NCBI RefSeq assembly: GCF_000016065.1
Contig: NC_009092.1
Coordinates: 4,278,001 to 4,342,000 of the forward strand
Length of the DNA stretch: 64,000 bases
Origin: Shewanella loihica PV-4
GTDB taxonomy: Bacteria > Pseudomonadota > Gammaproteobacteria > Enterobacterales > Shewanellaceae
Direction of reading: 5' to 3'
The position numbers were made by a program, and so were the translations under genes. Below the pieces are notes generated by a model that worked only from the letters and a program-made list of their open reading frames with translations, was not told where the DNA came from and searched no databases. Shown piece by piece: positions 51,412 to 61,824 of this stretch. The first letter of the stretch is position 1. Every line of letters begins with the position of its first letter.

Positions 51412-53392
51412 TCGACGCTTCATCCGACGACGTGTTCAATGCCGTGCTCTGCTGCGGCGTCTGATACAGCTGTTGCTGGTAAGCCATGCTACCCCACAGC
51501 GCCCACGACAAGGCGGTCTGCTTCATCTCATCGCTCTGCGCCTTATGGGTGAGAGTATTGCTGGCAAAGTCATAAGCGTAGCCGGTCGGCTCACGCTCTG
51601 GCTGCAGGATCACCACATCGTCACCACGCAGATAGGCCATGTTCTTGTCGTACTGCATCAGGGCGCGACCCGGCCAGTCGTCATCCATCTTGGTCAGATC
51701 CCGTCCCAGCATAGGGTAGCTACCCGAGACGCCCATCAGGGACAACAGGGTCGGTGCTAGGTCTATCTGGCTGGCGACACGTTGATCCATCTTGGGGGTG
51801 ATGCCATCGCCTATGATGATCGCCGGGATGCGGAACTGCTCCACAGGTACCAGAGAGGCACCGCCTACGCGGCTCTCATGGTCGGCCACCACCACAAATA
51901 GTGTGTCTTTCCAGTAGCTGGACGCTTTGGCAAGCTTAAAGAACTCACCCACGGCATAATCGGCGTACTTGGCCGTGTTATTACGGGTCTGCTTAGGCTG
52001 ATCGTAGAGCTCGATACGGTCATCGGGGAACTCGAACGGCTCATGGTTAGAGGAGCTGAACACTAGGCTAAAGAAAGGCTTACCCTCTTTATGGAACTGC
52101 TCAAACTCGTTATTGGCCCGCTTGAGCAGATCTTCGTCCGACACGCCCCAAGAACCGACGAACACAGGATCTTTATAGTCGTTCTGATCCACGATATCGC
52201 TAAAGCCGTTGCCCAGGAAGAAGCTGCGCATGTTGTCAAAATGGCTCTCGCCGCCATAGATAAACTGGGTCTCATAGCCGTTCATCTTCAGCAGATCGGC
52301 GATGGTGAAGAAGTCGGTCTGACTCTTACCTAGCTTGACCACAGAACGTGCCGGGGTCGGCGTAAAGCCGGTGGTAACCGCCTCGATGCCGCGCACCGAA
52401 CGGGTACCCGTGGCGTACAGACGATTGAAGGCCCAGCCCTCTTGCGCCAAGGCATCGATATTAGGCGTCAGCGGCAGGCCGCCAAGGTAACCAGTAAATC
52501 TCGCCCCCAGGCTCTCCTGCAGGATGATCACCAGGTTCTTGGGCTTGCCCTGGAAGCTGGCCTGGTTATAGGTCACGCTCGGCAGAGACTCAGAGGTGAA
52601 GGCACTTAGCGGGCGGCCACTGTCTTTACGTATGTTGTCTATAATCTGGCTCTTCTCCAGCTTGCCATACACCTTAGAGGCATTGGCTTCCGCCGCCATC
52701 TGATCTATGGCAAACACCAGCGAATAGGAGGAGTTCACCACCAGAGAGTTCACCAGCGGATCGTCGGCGAAGGCCACCATGGCAGGATTAAGTGGTCTGT
52801 GACCCAGGCTAGAACGCGCCCCCATCAGGGTCACGGCGATAACCAGTAGGCCAATGGCCGGACGCCAGAACCAGCGCGGATAGACCACCTCTTTCAGTAA
52901 GCGCCCACTCAGGCGCCAGCCGCCCCACAGACTCAGGGTGCTGACGATAAGCCCGAGGAAGATCTCTCCCTTACGACTGGTCCACAGCATGGAGAGCACC
53001 TCTTTGGGGTAGATGAGGTATTCGATATAGAGACGATTCGGTCTCAGGCCATATTCATCGATAAACGAGGGAGTCGATAGCTCGAGGAAGATCATCAACC
53101 AGAGACCCAGTGTCAGCCAGACTCTCAGTACCGACTTCCAGCCACGGCCGACGATGTGGTCGCCACCAAAGATGGTGGTGCCCAGGGCGGCGATGCCCCA
53201 TAACCAACACAGGGTGGCAAAGTCGACCCTCAGTCCCTGAAGCAGCAGGTGTGGCCAACCATCCACGGCGGCGACCCTATCGGCCTGCCAGATGCCCAAG
53301 CCGATACGGCTCAGCATCGTGATGGCCAGGGCTATCAGGCCAAAGTAGACAATGGCCCGCATTGGCCCATGTTTCTTGTGGGACGTCGTCAT
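51404..53392 (-). CDS. LtaS/sulfatase-fold phosphoglycerol transferase-like protein
   Basis: 662 residues from the ATG at 53392 with GAGG upstream. The first 200 residues hold about five membrane segments; the rest is an alkaline-phosphatase-fold domain with Q-E-S-L, the catalytic Thr region A-T-G-T-R-S-V-R-G, S-N-H-E-P-F-E-F-P and A-D-H-E-S-R-V-G. These match LtaS-type enzymes and OpgB-like transferases, which move phosphoglycerol or related groups onto envelope glycans. In gram-negatives the acceptor is unclear. Confidence 0.82.
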   Translation of the reverse strand: MTTSHKKHGPMRAIVYFGLIALAITMLSRIGLGIWQADRVAAVDGWPHLLLQGLRVDFATLCWLWGIAALGTTIFGGDHIVGRGWKSVLRVWLTLGLWLMIFLELSTPSFIDEYGLRPNRLYIEYLIYPKEVLSMLWTSRKGEIFLGLIVSTLSLWGGWRLSGRLLKEVVYPRWFWRPAIGLLVIAVTLMGARSSLGHRPLNPAMVAFADDPLVNSLVVNSSYSLVFAIDQMAAEANASKVYGKLEKSQIIDNIRKDSGRPLSAFTSESLPSVTYNQASFQGKPKNLVIILQESLGARFTGYLGGLPLTPNIDALAQEGWAFNRLYATGTRSVRGIEAVTTGFTPTPARSVVKLGKSQTDFFTIADLLKMNGYETQFIYGGESHFDNMRSFFLGNGFSDIVDQNDYKDPVFVGSWGVSDEDLLKRANNEFEQFHKEGKPFFSLVFSSSNHEPFEFPDDRIELYDQPKQTRNNTAKYADYAVGEFFKLAKASSYWKDTLFVVVADHESRVGGASLVPVEQFRIPAIIIGDGITPKMDQRVASQIDLAPTLLSLMGVSGSYPMLGRDLTKMDDDWPGRALMQYDKNMAYLRGDDVVILQPEREPTGYAYDFASNTLTHKAQSDEMKQTALSWALWGSMAYQQQLYQTPQQSTALNTSSDEASIR

Positions 53393-53884
53393 GGTTTCCT
53401 CAATCAAAATCGCTATCGCTTAATGGGTACGAGCATGTTCGCTCGGCAATGTGCCATTTTGACATAAAAGTCAGTAAAAAGTTCGAAAAGTGTAACAGTT
53501 AAATAAGACGTGAATTATCAGCTAAATAGTGGATTTCCGCGCTTTTTACCCACAAGAAGCCCCAATAATCTATTAAAAAATCGAATAGTAACTATCTTTC
53601 GATCTCCCCCCTCCCTGGGTAGGATAGCGTCAGAAGAGCCAACAACATCATTTAAAACAATCAGATAATAGATGGTTCTCGGCTCTGCGCCGCATAAAGA
53701 CGATACGCCCAGGGCTCGAAATTGAGTTGCTCATGGCCACCGACCCAGAACAGTGTCTGCCAACAAGCCTTAGGGCCTCGCAAATACATAAAAATAACAA
53801 CTGGTTATTTTCTAACAGCTTACACACGACAATTCATACGGTTACCCATGCATTCATATCAGAGATTCACGCCGGAGGTGCCCC
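53393..53884. other. 492-base intergenic region with an inverted repeat
   Basis: No convincing gene. AAAATAAC (53791-53798) and GTTATTTT (53804-53811) form a perfect 8-bp inverted repeat with a five-base spacer, 74 bases upstream of the small gene at 53885. It may be an operator or hairpin. The rest is AT-rich near the transferase start and otherwise unremarkable. Confidence 0.5.
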
Positions 53885-54103
53885 ATGGCTGACTACCTCA
53901 TTAGCTATAGCTTCGAGTCACCCACGCCGCTAAGCGGCCGTCCCGGCACCAAGGCAAACAAGACACGCCTGGAAAATACCCTCAGTGCCAGCGTGATAGT
54001 CAATGCCCGCGGCCTGACGCTCGCCAAGCAGAAGGTGATTGCCAGGGGTAAACAAAATGGCGTCAGGCGGCTCAAGATACTCTCTGCCGAACTCCTGCTC
54101 TAG
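53885..54103 (+). CDS. small basic orphan protein
   Basis: 72 residues. A strong GGAGGTG ribosome site lies seven bases upstream, which supports the gene. The sequence is soluble and basic (about 13 Lys/Arg) with L-E-N-T-L-S-A-S-V-I-V-N-A-R-G in the middle. No family recognised. It stands alone upstream of the tex terminator. Confidence 0.6.
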   Translation: MADYLISYSFESPTPLSGRPGTKANKTRLENTLSASVIVNARGLTLAKQKVIARGKQNGVRRLKILSAELLL

Positions 54104-54144
54104 CTGGAGTGCCAGCGACCAAGCAAATCTGTGTGGAATCTAGG

Positions 54145-54172
54145 CATAAAAAAGGCCGCAAATGCGGCCTTT
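54145..54172 (-). terminator. intrinsic terminator of tex
   Basis: AAAGGCCGC / GCGGCCTTT with a four-base loop; on the minus strand a T run follows. On the plus strand no T run follows, so it mainly serves tex. Confidence 0.85.
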
Positions 54173-54190
54173 AAAAACGGTAAAGCGAGA

Positions 54191-56554
54191 CTACTTCTTC
54201 AGTTTGGCGAAGGCATCGGCAAAGGCGTTACCCATGGCCGCGTTGGCCGGCGCCTTAGGCTGCTTATACTGGCCCTTAGCCTGGCTCTTGCCCTGTGGGC
54301 TTTTACCTTGATGTCCCTTGCCTTGGCCCGCTTTCGCCTGGCCCTTGCCGCCTTGGTGAGACATTTGCTTCTCGCCCGGCTTCTCGTCCAGACGCATGGT
54401 CAGGCTGATACGCTTACGCTCGGCGTCGACCTCCATCACCTTGACCTTAACCACGTCGCCCGCCTTCACCACTGTGTGGGGATCGCTGACAAACTTGTCG
54501 GTGAGCGACGAGATATGCACCAGGCCATCCTGATGCACGCCGATATCGACGAAGGCGCCGAAGTTGGTGACATTGGTCACCACGCCCTCTAAGATCATCT
54601 CCACCTTAAGATCTTTGATCTCCTCAACCCCTTCCTTAAACACGGCAGTCTTAAACTCGCCGCGGGGATCACGACCCGGCTTATCCAGCTCGCTGAGAAT
54701 ATCTTCTATGGTCGGCAGACCAAACTCCTCGGTCACGAACGCCTTGGCATCGATCTGCTTAAGCAGATCTGTGTTGCCTATCAGGGCATCCACCGCCTGC
54801 TGCTGCGCCTTGGCGATAGACTCAACCAAGGCATAGGTCTCTGGGTGTACCGCGCTGGCATCCAGCGGGTTGTCACCCTCACGAATACGCAGGAAACCGG
54901 CCGCCTGCTCGAATGCCTTGGGGCCGAGACGCGGCACCTTAAGCAGTTGTTTACGCGAGGTAAACTGACCATTCTGGTCGCGATATTCGACGATATTGCG
55001 TGCCAGCGTCTTGTTCAGGCCAGCCACCTGAGTCAGCAGCGGCATGGAGGCCATGTTGAGATCCACACCCACGCCGTTTACACAGTCTTCCACCACAGCC
55101 TCGAGGGATTGTGACAGCTGACTCTGACTCACGTCATGCTGATACTGACCCACGCCGATAGACTTAGGTTCGATCTTCACCAGCTCCGCCAGCGGATCCT
55201 GCAGGCGACGGGCGATAGAGACGGCGCCGCGAATCGAGACGTCCAGCTCGGGGAACTCCTCCGCCGCCAGCTCAGAGGCGGAATAGACGGAGGCGCCCGC
55301 CTCGCTCACCATGATCTTGGTGAGTGTCGGCAGCTCGCTCTTCAACTCGGCAATCAGCTCGCCCGCCAGCTTGTCGGTCTCACGTGAGGCGGTGCCATTG
55401 CCAATGGCGATCAGCTCCACCTTATGCATCTTCACTAAATTCGCCAGGGTACGGATCGACTTGTCCCACTGGTTTTGCGGTGCATGGGGGAAGATGGTGG
55501 TGTGAGCCATCAACTTGCCCGTGTTGTTGACTATGGCCACCTTGACGCCAGTTCTCAGGCCTGGGTCCAGGCCCAGCGTCGCCTTGGCACCGGCAGGCGC
55601 CGCCATCAGCAGATCGCCCAGGTTGCGGGCGAAGACATTGATCGCCTCTGTCTCGGCACGCTCGCGCAGCTTGGCGATAAACTCAGTCTCCATCTGCAGC
55701 GCGATCTTGATGCGCCAGGTAGAGGTGACCACCAGCTTAAGCCACTGATCCACGGCGGAATCACTCAGCTTGAGGTTAAAGTGATCGGCAATAATCACCT
55801 CGCAGTAACTGCCTGACTTGGCCTCGCTATCCGGGTCCGCATTCATACTCAGGCTCAACACGCCCTCGTTGCGACCACGCAACATGGCCAGGGCACGGTG
55901 CGAAGGCACATTCATCAGCTTCTCGCTGTGCTCGAAATAGTCTCTGAACTTGGCACCCTCTTTCTCCTTACCCTTCACCACATGGCTCTCGAGCACGGCG
56001 ATCTGGGTCAGGTGTTGGCGCACCTTCTGCAGCAGCTCGGCGTCTTCGGCGAAACGTTCCATCAGGATGAAGCGCGCGCCATCGAGCACCGCCTTCACCT
56101 CATCTAAACCCGCCTCGGCATTGAGGTACTCGCTCGCCAGCGCCTCGATATCTGCCTGACGATCACTGAGCAAACGATCCACCAGGGGCTCGATACCGGC
56201 CTCGATGGCGATCTGTCCCTTGGTACGACGCTTAGGCTTGTAGGGCAGATAGAGATCTTCCAGGCGCGTCTTGCTGTCGGCCTGATCTATGGCGGCCTGC
56301 AGCTCGGCGGTCAGCTTACCCTGGGCCTGAATGCTGGAGAGGATCACCTGACGGCGATCGTTGAGTTCGCGCAGATAGCCCAGACGGCTATACAGAGTGC
56401 GCAGTTGGGTATCGTCTAAACCACCTGTGACCTCTTTACGATAACGCGCCACGAAGGGAACCGTCGCGCCGTCATCCAATAGAGTGATAGTTGCCGTCAC
56501 TTGCTGCTCACGAACATTAAGTTCCTGAGCGATGATTTTTGCAATATTTTGCAT
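54191..56554 (-). CDS. tex: Tex-family transcription accessory protein
   Basis: 787 residues. Order: N-terminal helical region, YqgF-like nuclease fold with [15 protein letters not shown], helix-hairpin-helix motifs (around residues 490-570), and a C-terminal S1 domain [25 protein letters not shown] Gly/Lys/Gln/Ser-rich basic tail follows. Tex binds RNA and is tied to transcription and virulence gene control. E. coli homologue YhgF. Confidence 0.95.
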   Translation of the reverse strand: MQNIAKIIAQELNVREQQVTATITLLDDGATVPFVARYRKEVTGGLDDTQLRTLYSRLGYLRELNDRRQVILSSIQAQGKLTAELQAAIDQADSKTRLEDLYLPYKPKRRTKGQIAIEAGIEPLVDRLLSDRQADIEALASEYLNAEAGLDEVKAVLDGARFILMERFAEDAELLQKVRQHLTQIAVLESHVVKGKEKEGAKFRDYFEHSEKLMNVPSHRALAMLRGRNEGVLSLSMNADPDSEAKSGSYCEVIIADHFNLKLSDSAVDQWLKLVVTSTWRIKIALQMETEFIAKLRERAETEAINVFARNLGDLLMAAPAGAKATLGLDPGLRTGVKVAIVNNTGKLMAHTTIFPHAPQNQWDKSIRTLANLVKMHKVELIAIGNGTASRETDKLAGELIAELKSELPTLTKIMVSEAGASVYSASELAAEEFPELDVSIRGAVSIARRLQDPLAELVKIEPKSIGVGQYQHDVSQSQLSQSLEAVVEDCVNGVGVDLNMASMPLLTQVAGLNKTLARNIVEYRDQNGQFTSRKQLLKVPRLGPKAFEQAAGFLRIREGDNPLDASAVHPETYALVESIAKAQQQAVDALIGNTDLLKQIDAKAFVTEEFGLPTIEDILSELDKPGRDPRGEFKTAVFKEGVEEIKDLKVEMILEGVVTNVTNFGAFVDIGVHQDGLVHISSLTDKFVSDPHTVVKAGDVVKVKVMEVDAERKRISLTMRLDEKPGEKQMSHQGGKGQAKAGQGKGHQGKSPQGKSQAKGQYKQPKAPANAAMGNAFADAFAKLKK

Positions 56555-56681
56555 AGATTACGTCGTGCCCAAATAGAGAGTTAAGTGCCGCCAAAGATAA
56601 CACAGCCCAGGGCCAAGTTGTACGCCCTATCTGTCGCAACCCTAGATAAAGCAGGGTAAATTAGGCGACACGTCTCTCAGT

Positions 56682-58493
56682 TTAGCCGCGTTTTTCGCAT
56701 AACTCCTGCCAGCGGCGAGTTGCCTCTGGCTGACCGTTACGATAGCCGATGTAACAGTTGAGCTTCTGGGTGGTATCGCTCTGGAATGACTCCTCGATAG
56801 GCGCCGGTACCTCAATAAGATGCAGGCCGCCGCTGGCGATACAGCCACACAGGGTATCGACAAACTCGCCATCGTACCGGCACAGATGTCCCCTGCCACC
56901 ATAGGCCTGAATCAACAACTTAGGATCGAATCCCTCATGGTTACAGGCGTAGATGGGCGCATCACCCGCCTTACCCAGATGGAAGATGTTGTTGCGCATG
57001 TAGACGATAATCAGGTTGGCGCCTTGCTTCTGCAGGTTGATCAACTCGTTCGCCTGGAAGTTGAAGCCACCGTCACCGGTGATCACCACCACGGGCTGGG
57101 CGCTGCCCTGCTCGGCGAGCTGATCTACCACGGCTCTGGCATAAGGCAGGCTGGTGCCCATGGCCGCATACCAAGGATTAGCCAGATAGCTGCGGCCGAT
57201 ATCGCTACCCAGTGTGGTCAGCTCGAAGCTGGCAAACAGCGAATTACCCACCTCGGGCACGAAGATGAAGGGGCTCTCGCAGGCCTGCTGCGCTGCGTTG
57301 ATGCATGCCGCCAGATGGTGATAACCCAGCTCGGCATCGCTGGCGTTCAGAGACGTTGACGCCAAGTTAGATTCGATATCAAGGCTCAGATCCACGGGCG
57401 CCGCCTTGATATTAGGCTGCTCGCTCAGCAGCTCCATCACGGCGGCGATATCCGCCTCCCACTGGGCCGTGCCTTTTAGCATGGTCTTGTTGCCATGATT
57501 GTCGATGGCGTGGGTCTGGCTGCTAAAGGCATTATTGGTGTCTGAAGGGAAAATCGCCGTACCCAGCTCGAGCACATAGTCGGCCGCAGACTCGATATAC
57601 TCCTGAGATGGCAAGCGGCTGAATACACCATTGTAGCTACCCAGGCAAAGTGGCTTCGACTCATCCAGCATCCCCTTACCAAACCAGGTGGTAGCATAGG
57701 GCAGCTTGTTGTGTTCACAGAAACTTAAAATCTTCGCCAGCAGCGGTGCATTGAGTCTGAGCTTCTCGCCGAGAAATACCAGCGGCGCCTTGGCACGCTG
57801 CAGCTGTGTGCTGATCTGGCTAGCGATCAGCTCGGCGCCGCTCAGATTAAGCGCCTGCGGCCTTAACTCACTCGGGCAAGTCGGCAGGCTCAGGGCCTGG
57901 GTGGGCTGATAGATAAGATCCCGTGGCACCTCGATATACACGGGCTGACGATTGACATAGGCATGGGTGAGCAGCTGTAGAAACTGCTCCGCCGCCACGT
58001 TAGGCTGACCGCTGTGTCGCTGGCCCTGCAAACGCTCGGCGCGCAGGCCCAGCGCCTTGAAAGCGTTGAGCGCCGCATCGAGATCTGTATGCCAGGCCGT
58101 ATGGGGATGTACGCTGTGGTGCAGCGCCTGACTGTTTATCTCCGCCTCGCCGGGCGCGCCCGAGATAAACACCACGGGCAGGCCTTCGGTGCGCGCCAGG
58201 GCCGCCGCCGAGGTGCAGGGCAAGCTACCGACAGTATAAGTGGTCATGCAGACCCCGAGAGGGTTCAGCTCGGCCTGGGCGCAGGCACTGAAACCTGCGT
58301 GCATCTCGTTGCTCGAGGGCAATACCGCCACCCGTTTATCCAGGGTGTTGATCAGGTTAGCAACGAAGTCGCCGCCGACACCATAAACACGTTTCACACC
58401 GAAGAAGGCCAGCAGCTCGGCAATGCTATCGCCAAGCAGCGGTAGATGGGCGGCGTAGTCGGCGCCAAAGTTAGATTCGATCGATACAGACAC
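56682..58493 (-). CDS. pyruvate/indolepyruvate decarboxylase-like TPP enzyme
   Basis: 603 residues, GTG start. TPP-dependent family: the activating Glu in S-S-N-E-M-H (Glu63), the paired active-site histidines of the pyruvate decarboxylase group A-L-H-H-S-V (125-126), and the TPP pocket G-D-G-G-F-N-F-Q ending R-N-N. The HH pair separates it from acetolactate synthase and points to non-oxidative decarboxylation of a 2-oxo acid, such as indolepyruvate or pyruvate, to an aldehyde. Substrate unproven. It lies between tex and greB, all on the minus strand. Confidence 0.78.
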   Translation of the reverse strand: MSVSIESNFGADYAAHLPLLGDSIAELLAFFGVKRVYGVGGDFVANLINTLDKRVAVLPSSNEMHAGFSACAQAELNPLGVCMTTYTVGSLPCTSAAALARTEGLPVVFISGAPGEAEINSQALHHSVHPHTAWHTDLDAALNAFKALGLRAERLQGQRHSGQPNVAAEQFLQLLTHAYVNRQPVYIEVPRDLIYQPTQALSLPTCPSELRPQALNLSGAELIASQISTQLQRAKAPLVFLGEKLRLNAPLLAKILSFCEHNKLPYATTWFGKGMLDESKPLCLGSYNGVFSRLPSQEYIESAADYVLELGTAIFPSDTNNAFSSQTHAIDNHGNKTMLKGTAQWEADIAAVMELLSEQPNIKAAPVDLSLDIESNLASTSLNASDAELGYHHLAACINAAQQACESPFIFVPEVGNSLFASFELTTLGSDIGRSYLANPWYAAMGTSLPYARAVVDQLAEQGSAQPVVVITGDGGFNFQANELINLQKQGANLIIVYMRNNIFHLGKAGDAPIYACNHEGFDPKLLIQAYGGRGHLCRYDGEFVDTLCGCIASGGLHLIEVPAPIEESFQSDTTQKLNCYIGYRNGQPEATRRWQELCEKRG

Positions 58494-58727
58494 GTTAGAC
58501 TCTCGGGTTGTCCAAAAATGTCTGTAGCCTAGGGGCTGTGGCGCATCTGCGCCTTGATCGAGATCATCAAGACTTAGCGCGCAGTACTATGCCAAGGGCG
58601 AACCACAGTGACAAGATATCGTTACAGGGCTCATATTAGGCAGATATTGATTTGTTTATCAGAGCATTAACTGAGGCTGGAGGCGTTAGCCCAGGCTTAC
58701 ACCCGGGCTGAAATCGTGAAGGCAGGC

Positions 58728-59210
58728 TTAGTCCTCGAACGCCCTATATTGGATCTTGTTGACGTACCACTCCTTCTTACCGGCGGGGGTGTTGACCACC
58801 ACTTCGTCGTCCACCTGCTTGCCGATCAGCGCCCTCGCCATGGGCGAGTCTATGGTGATATAACCGAGCTTGGTATCCAGCTCATCCTTGCCGACGATAC
58901 GATAGCGCACTATCTTGCCCGTCTCATCCTCCAGCTCGACCCAGGCGCCGAAGAACACCTTGCCCTCCTGCTGGGGCGAGTAATCGACTATTTGCAGATC
59001 TTCCACCCGCTTCACCAGATAGCGCACCCGGCTGTCTATCTGACGTAGCAGACGCTTGTTATAGGTGTAGTCGGCGTTCTCGCTACGGTCGCCCTGGGCC
59101 GCCGCCTCCTGCACCTTCTTGGTGATCTCGGGGCGGTACTCTTTCCATAAATACTTAAGCTCTCTGTCGAGCGCTTGCCACCCTTCGCGGGTGATCAACA
59201 TGGCTTTCAT
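58728..59210 (-). CDS. greB: transcript cleavage factor GreB
   Basis: 160 residues from the ATG at 59210, preceded by GAGAGAAAG. The coiled-coil tip with its two acidic residues is Q-G-D-R-S-E-N-A-D-Y, and S-P-Q-Q-E-G-K-V-F-F-G-A-W-V-E is typical of GreB. It rescues backtracked RNA polymerase by stimulating RNA cleavage. The open frame to 59366 is longer but not conserved. Confidence 0.97.
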   Translation of the reverse strand: MKAMLITREGWQALDRELKYLWKEYRPEITKKVQEAAAQGDRSENADYTYNKRLLRQIDSRVRYLVKRVEDLQIVDYSPQQEGKVFFGAWVELEDETGKIVRYRIVGKDELDTKLGYITIDSPMARALIGKQVDDEVVVNTPAGKKEWYVNKIQYRAFED

Positions 59211-59616
59211 CTTTCTCTCGTCACGACTCAACAAGATGCCAGGCGACCGCCCGCGCATCGAATGATTTTCGGCTGATAATAACCAGCGCAGCCGCTGAAA
59301 AACAATAGCCCAGTGGCACGACCTTGGCGAGGCGATAAGCCAAGCCATCCCCCAACCACTCGCCAACTGGCGGTTTCAATTTGGTTACAATTTCCCAGTG
59401 GAAAGTTAAAAATCATATAATTTCAATTGGTATCAGTATGTTACGATTGTTTTATTTCTAACACTGTGAAAAATCGCCGCAACTCTGAATGAAATCTCGC
59501 TAGGCTTTTAAATAGCAAAGCGGCTATATTAAGCAGGCACATAAGATTAATATTGAAATTCAGCCAGTTGAGCGGTAAACCTCGAGCCGATCGCACTGAA
59601 ATAAGGGATAGAGAGC
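59211..59616. other. 406-base divergent region between greB and ompR
   Basis: No gene is evident. The ompR-proximal half (about 59410-59580) is AT-rich and probably carries the ompR promoter; TATATT at about 59526 is a weak -10 candidate. I see no confident promoter pair or terminator. Confidence 0.5.
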
Positions 59617-60342
59617 ATGGGACAAGAAACCTCTAAAATTCTCGTTGTCGATGATGATATGCGCCTAAGAGCCCTGCTAGAGCGTTACCTGATGGAACAG
59701 GGTTACCAGGTCAGGAGCGCCGCCAATGCCGAGCAGATGGACAGGCTGCTGGAGCGGGAAAACTTCCACCTGCTGGTGCTGGATCTTATGCTGCCTGGCG
59801 AGGATGGCCTCTCTATCTGTCGTCGCCTGCGCCAAAATGGCAATACGATTCCCATAGTTATGCTGACCGCCAAGGGTGACGAGGTGGACCGCATCATAGG
59901 CCTGGAGCTGGGCGCCGACGATTACCTGCCCAAGCCTTTCAACCCCAGAGAACTCCTGGCTCGCATCAAGGCGGTCATGCGTCGTCAGGCCCCAGAGGTC
60001 CCAGGCGCGCCGACACAGCAGGAAGAGGAGATCACCTTCGGTGAATTTACCCTTAACCTGGCCACCCGCGAGATGTACCACGGCGAAGAGGCAATATCCC
60101 TTACCAGCGGCGAATTTGCCGTGCTCAAGGTGTTGGTGAGTCACCCCAGAGAACCGCTGTCGCGGGATAAGTTGATGAACCTGGCCCGCGGCCGTGACTA
60201 TTCGGCGCTGGAGCGCTCCATCGACGTACAGGTATCGCGCCTGCGTCGCCTGATCGAGAAAGATGCCGCCAACCCAAGATATATCCAGACCGTTTGGGGC
60301 CTGGGCTATGTGTTTGTGCCCGACGGTGCCGCGCGGCGTTAG
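59617..60342 (+). CDS. ompR: response regulator OmpR
   Basis: 241 residues. Receiver with phospho-acceptor Asp56 in V-L-D-L-M-L-P-G-E-D-G, V-D-D-D start and K in P-K-P-F; winged-helix effector with R-S-I-D-V-Q-V-S-R-L-R-R-L-I. With EnvZ it adjusts porin expression to osmolarity and other envelope cues. ompR-envZ are separated by 21 bases, the usual operon. Confidence 0.96.
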   Translation: MGQETSKILVVDDDMRLRALLERYLMEQGYQVRSAANAEQMDRLLERENFHLLVLDLMLPGEDGLSICRRLRQNGNTIPIVMLTAKGDEVDRIIGLELGADDYLPKPFNPRELLARIKAVMRRQAPEVPGAPTQQEEEITFGEFTLNLATREMYHGEEAISLTSGEFAVLKVLVSHPREPLSRDKLMNLARGRDYSALERSIDVQVSRLRRLIEKDAANPRYIQTVWGLGYVFVPDGAARR

Positions 60343-60363
60343 CCCTGGCCATCGTCCCCAATA

Positions 60364-61674
60364 ATGAGCTGGTTTAAACGCTTTCTTCCCCGCAGCGCCT
60401 TCAGTCAGACAGTACTGCTGATAGGCTCGCTGCTGCTGGTCAATCAGCTGGTCTCCTATCTCTCGGTGGCTGTGTACTTTATTCAGCCCACCTACCAGCA
60501 GATCAACCAGCTGATCGCCCGCCAGGTAAACCTGCTGTTCGTCGACGGCGTAGATGTCGGCCGCGAACACCTCTCCATGGTCGATGCCCTCAACGCCAAG
60601 GTGCGCGACGACAGCATGGAGATCTACAACCTTAAGGATGCCCGCGAGGCTGGGGTCGATCGCGCCGCCTACTACAGCCTGCTATCGGCGCAGATGTCGG
60701 AGCATCTGGGCGGCAAGGCCGAGGTGCGCATCGCCCAGGGCAAAGAGTTCGAGATCTGGATCCGCCCGCCACAGGCGCCATCGGTATGGATTAAGGTACC
60801 TCTGACCGGCTTCAACGAATTTGGGCTCTCGCCCCTGACTCTCTATCTCATGGTGATCGGTGCCCTGAGTGTCGCCGGTGGTTGGTGGTTTGCCCGCAAG
60901 CAGAACAAACCGCTCAAGCGCCTGCAGAAGGCGGCGATCTCCGTCTCCCGGGGCGATTATCCCGCGCCCCTGCCCCCCAGTGGCTCCACAGAGATCATCG
61001 AGGTGACCAACGCCTTTAACCAGATGTCCCGCAGCATGCAGCAGCTGGAGCAGGACAGGGCCCTGTTGATGGCGGGGATCTCCCACGATCTGCGCACGCC
61101 GCTGACCCGCATCCGTCTCGCCTCCGAGATGATGGTGGAAGAAGATGAGTACCTCAAAGAGGGCATAGTGCATGACATCGAGGATATGGACGCCATCATC
61201 AACCAGTTTATCGCCTACATACGTCAGGATCAGGAGGCCAACCGCGAACTGGTGCAGATAAACGATCTGCTGCAGGATATCGCCCAGGCCGAAACCAACC
61301 GCGACGGCGAGATAGTGCTAGCGCTAAACGAGTGCCCCGAGATCCCCATGCAGGCGGTGGCGGTCAAACGCATCATCAGCAACCTGGTAGAGAATGCCTT
61401 CCGCTACGGCAACGGCTGGGTGCAACTGAGTTCCAGTTTCGACGGTCGCCGGGTTGGCTTCGGCGTGGAAGACAACGGTCCAGGCATCCCAAGCGATCAG
61501 ATCCCCAAGCTGTTCCAGCCCTTTACCCAAGGTGATAGCGCCCGCGGCAGCGTCGGCTCAGGCCTGGGCCTGGCGATCATCAAGCGAATCGTCGACCGTC
61601 ATCAGGGCCAGGTAGTACTCACCAACCGCCCCGAAGGCGGCCTGCATGCCCAGGTATGGCTGCCGCTGGAATAG
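60364..61674 (+). CDS. envZ: osmosensor histidine kinase EnvZ
   Basis: 436 residues. Two membrane segments flank a periplasmic domain of about 120 residues, then HAMP, then the H-box [12 protein letters not shown] (His241), N-box [11 protein letters not shown] and G1 D-N-G-P-G-I-P. It phosphorylates and dephosphorylates OmpR. Context and motif order are standard. Confidence 0.95.
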   Translation: MSWFKRFLPRSAFSQTVLLIGSLLLVNQLVSYLSVAVYFIQPTYQQINQLIARQVNLLFVDGVDVGREHLSMVDALNAKVRDDSMEIYNLKDAREAGVDRAAYYSLLSAQMSEHLGGKAEVRIAQGKEFEIWIRPPQAPSVWIKVPLTGFNEFGLSPLTLYLMVIGALSVAGGWWFARKQNKPLKRLQKAAISVSRGDYPAPLPPSGSTEIIEVTNAFNQMSRSMQQLEQDRALLMAGISHDLRTPLTRIRLASEMMVEEDEYLKEGIVHDIEDMDAIINQFIAYIRQDQEANRELVQINDLLQDIAQAETNRDGEIVLALNECPEIPMQAVAVKRIISNLVENAFRYGNGWVQLSSSFDGRRVGFGVEDNGPGIPSDQIPKLFQPFTQGDSARGSVGSGLGLAIIKRIVDRHQGQVVLTNRPEGGLHAQVWLPLE

Positions 61675-61736
61675 CTGCCTCTCGGCCCCTCCTCTAAACC
61701 CTGGCAATAGCTCACCCTCTTCTCATACTCAGACGT

Positions 61737-61762
61737 CATACCTAAGTGCCATACTTGAGTGC
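61737..61762 (+). repeat. 13-bp tandem pair between envZ and the chemoreceptor
   Basis: CATACCTAAGTGC (61737-61749) and CATACTTGAGTGC (61750-61762) lie head to tail with two mismatches. Function unknown; may be promoter-proximal for the chemoreceptor, whose own ribosome site is weak. Confidence 0.5.
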
Positions 61763-61824
61763 TGTGTCATCAATCTGCAACAATTACGTCATATTCTGGC
61801 GCAAACTGTCACTGGCGCGCGATC

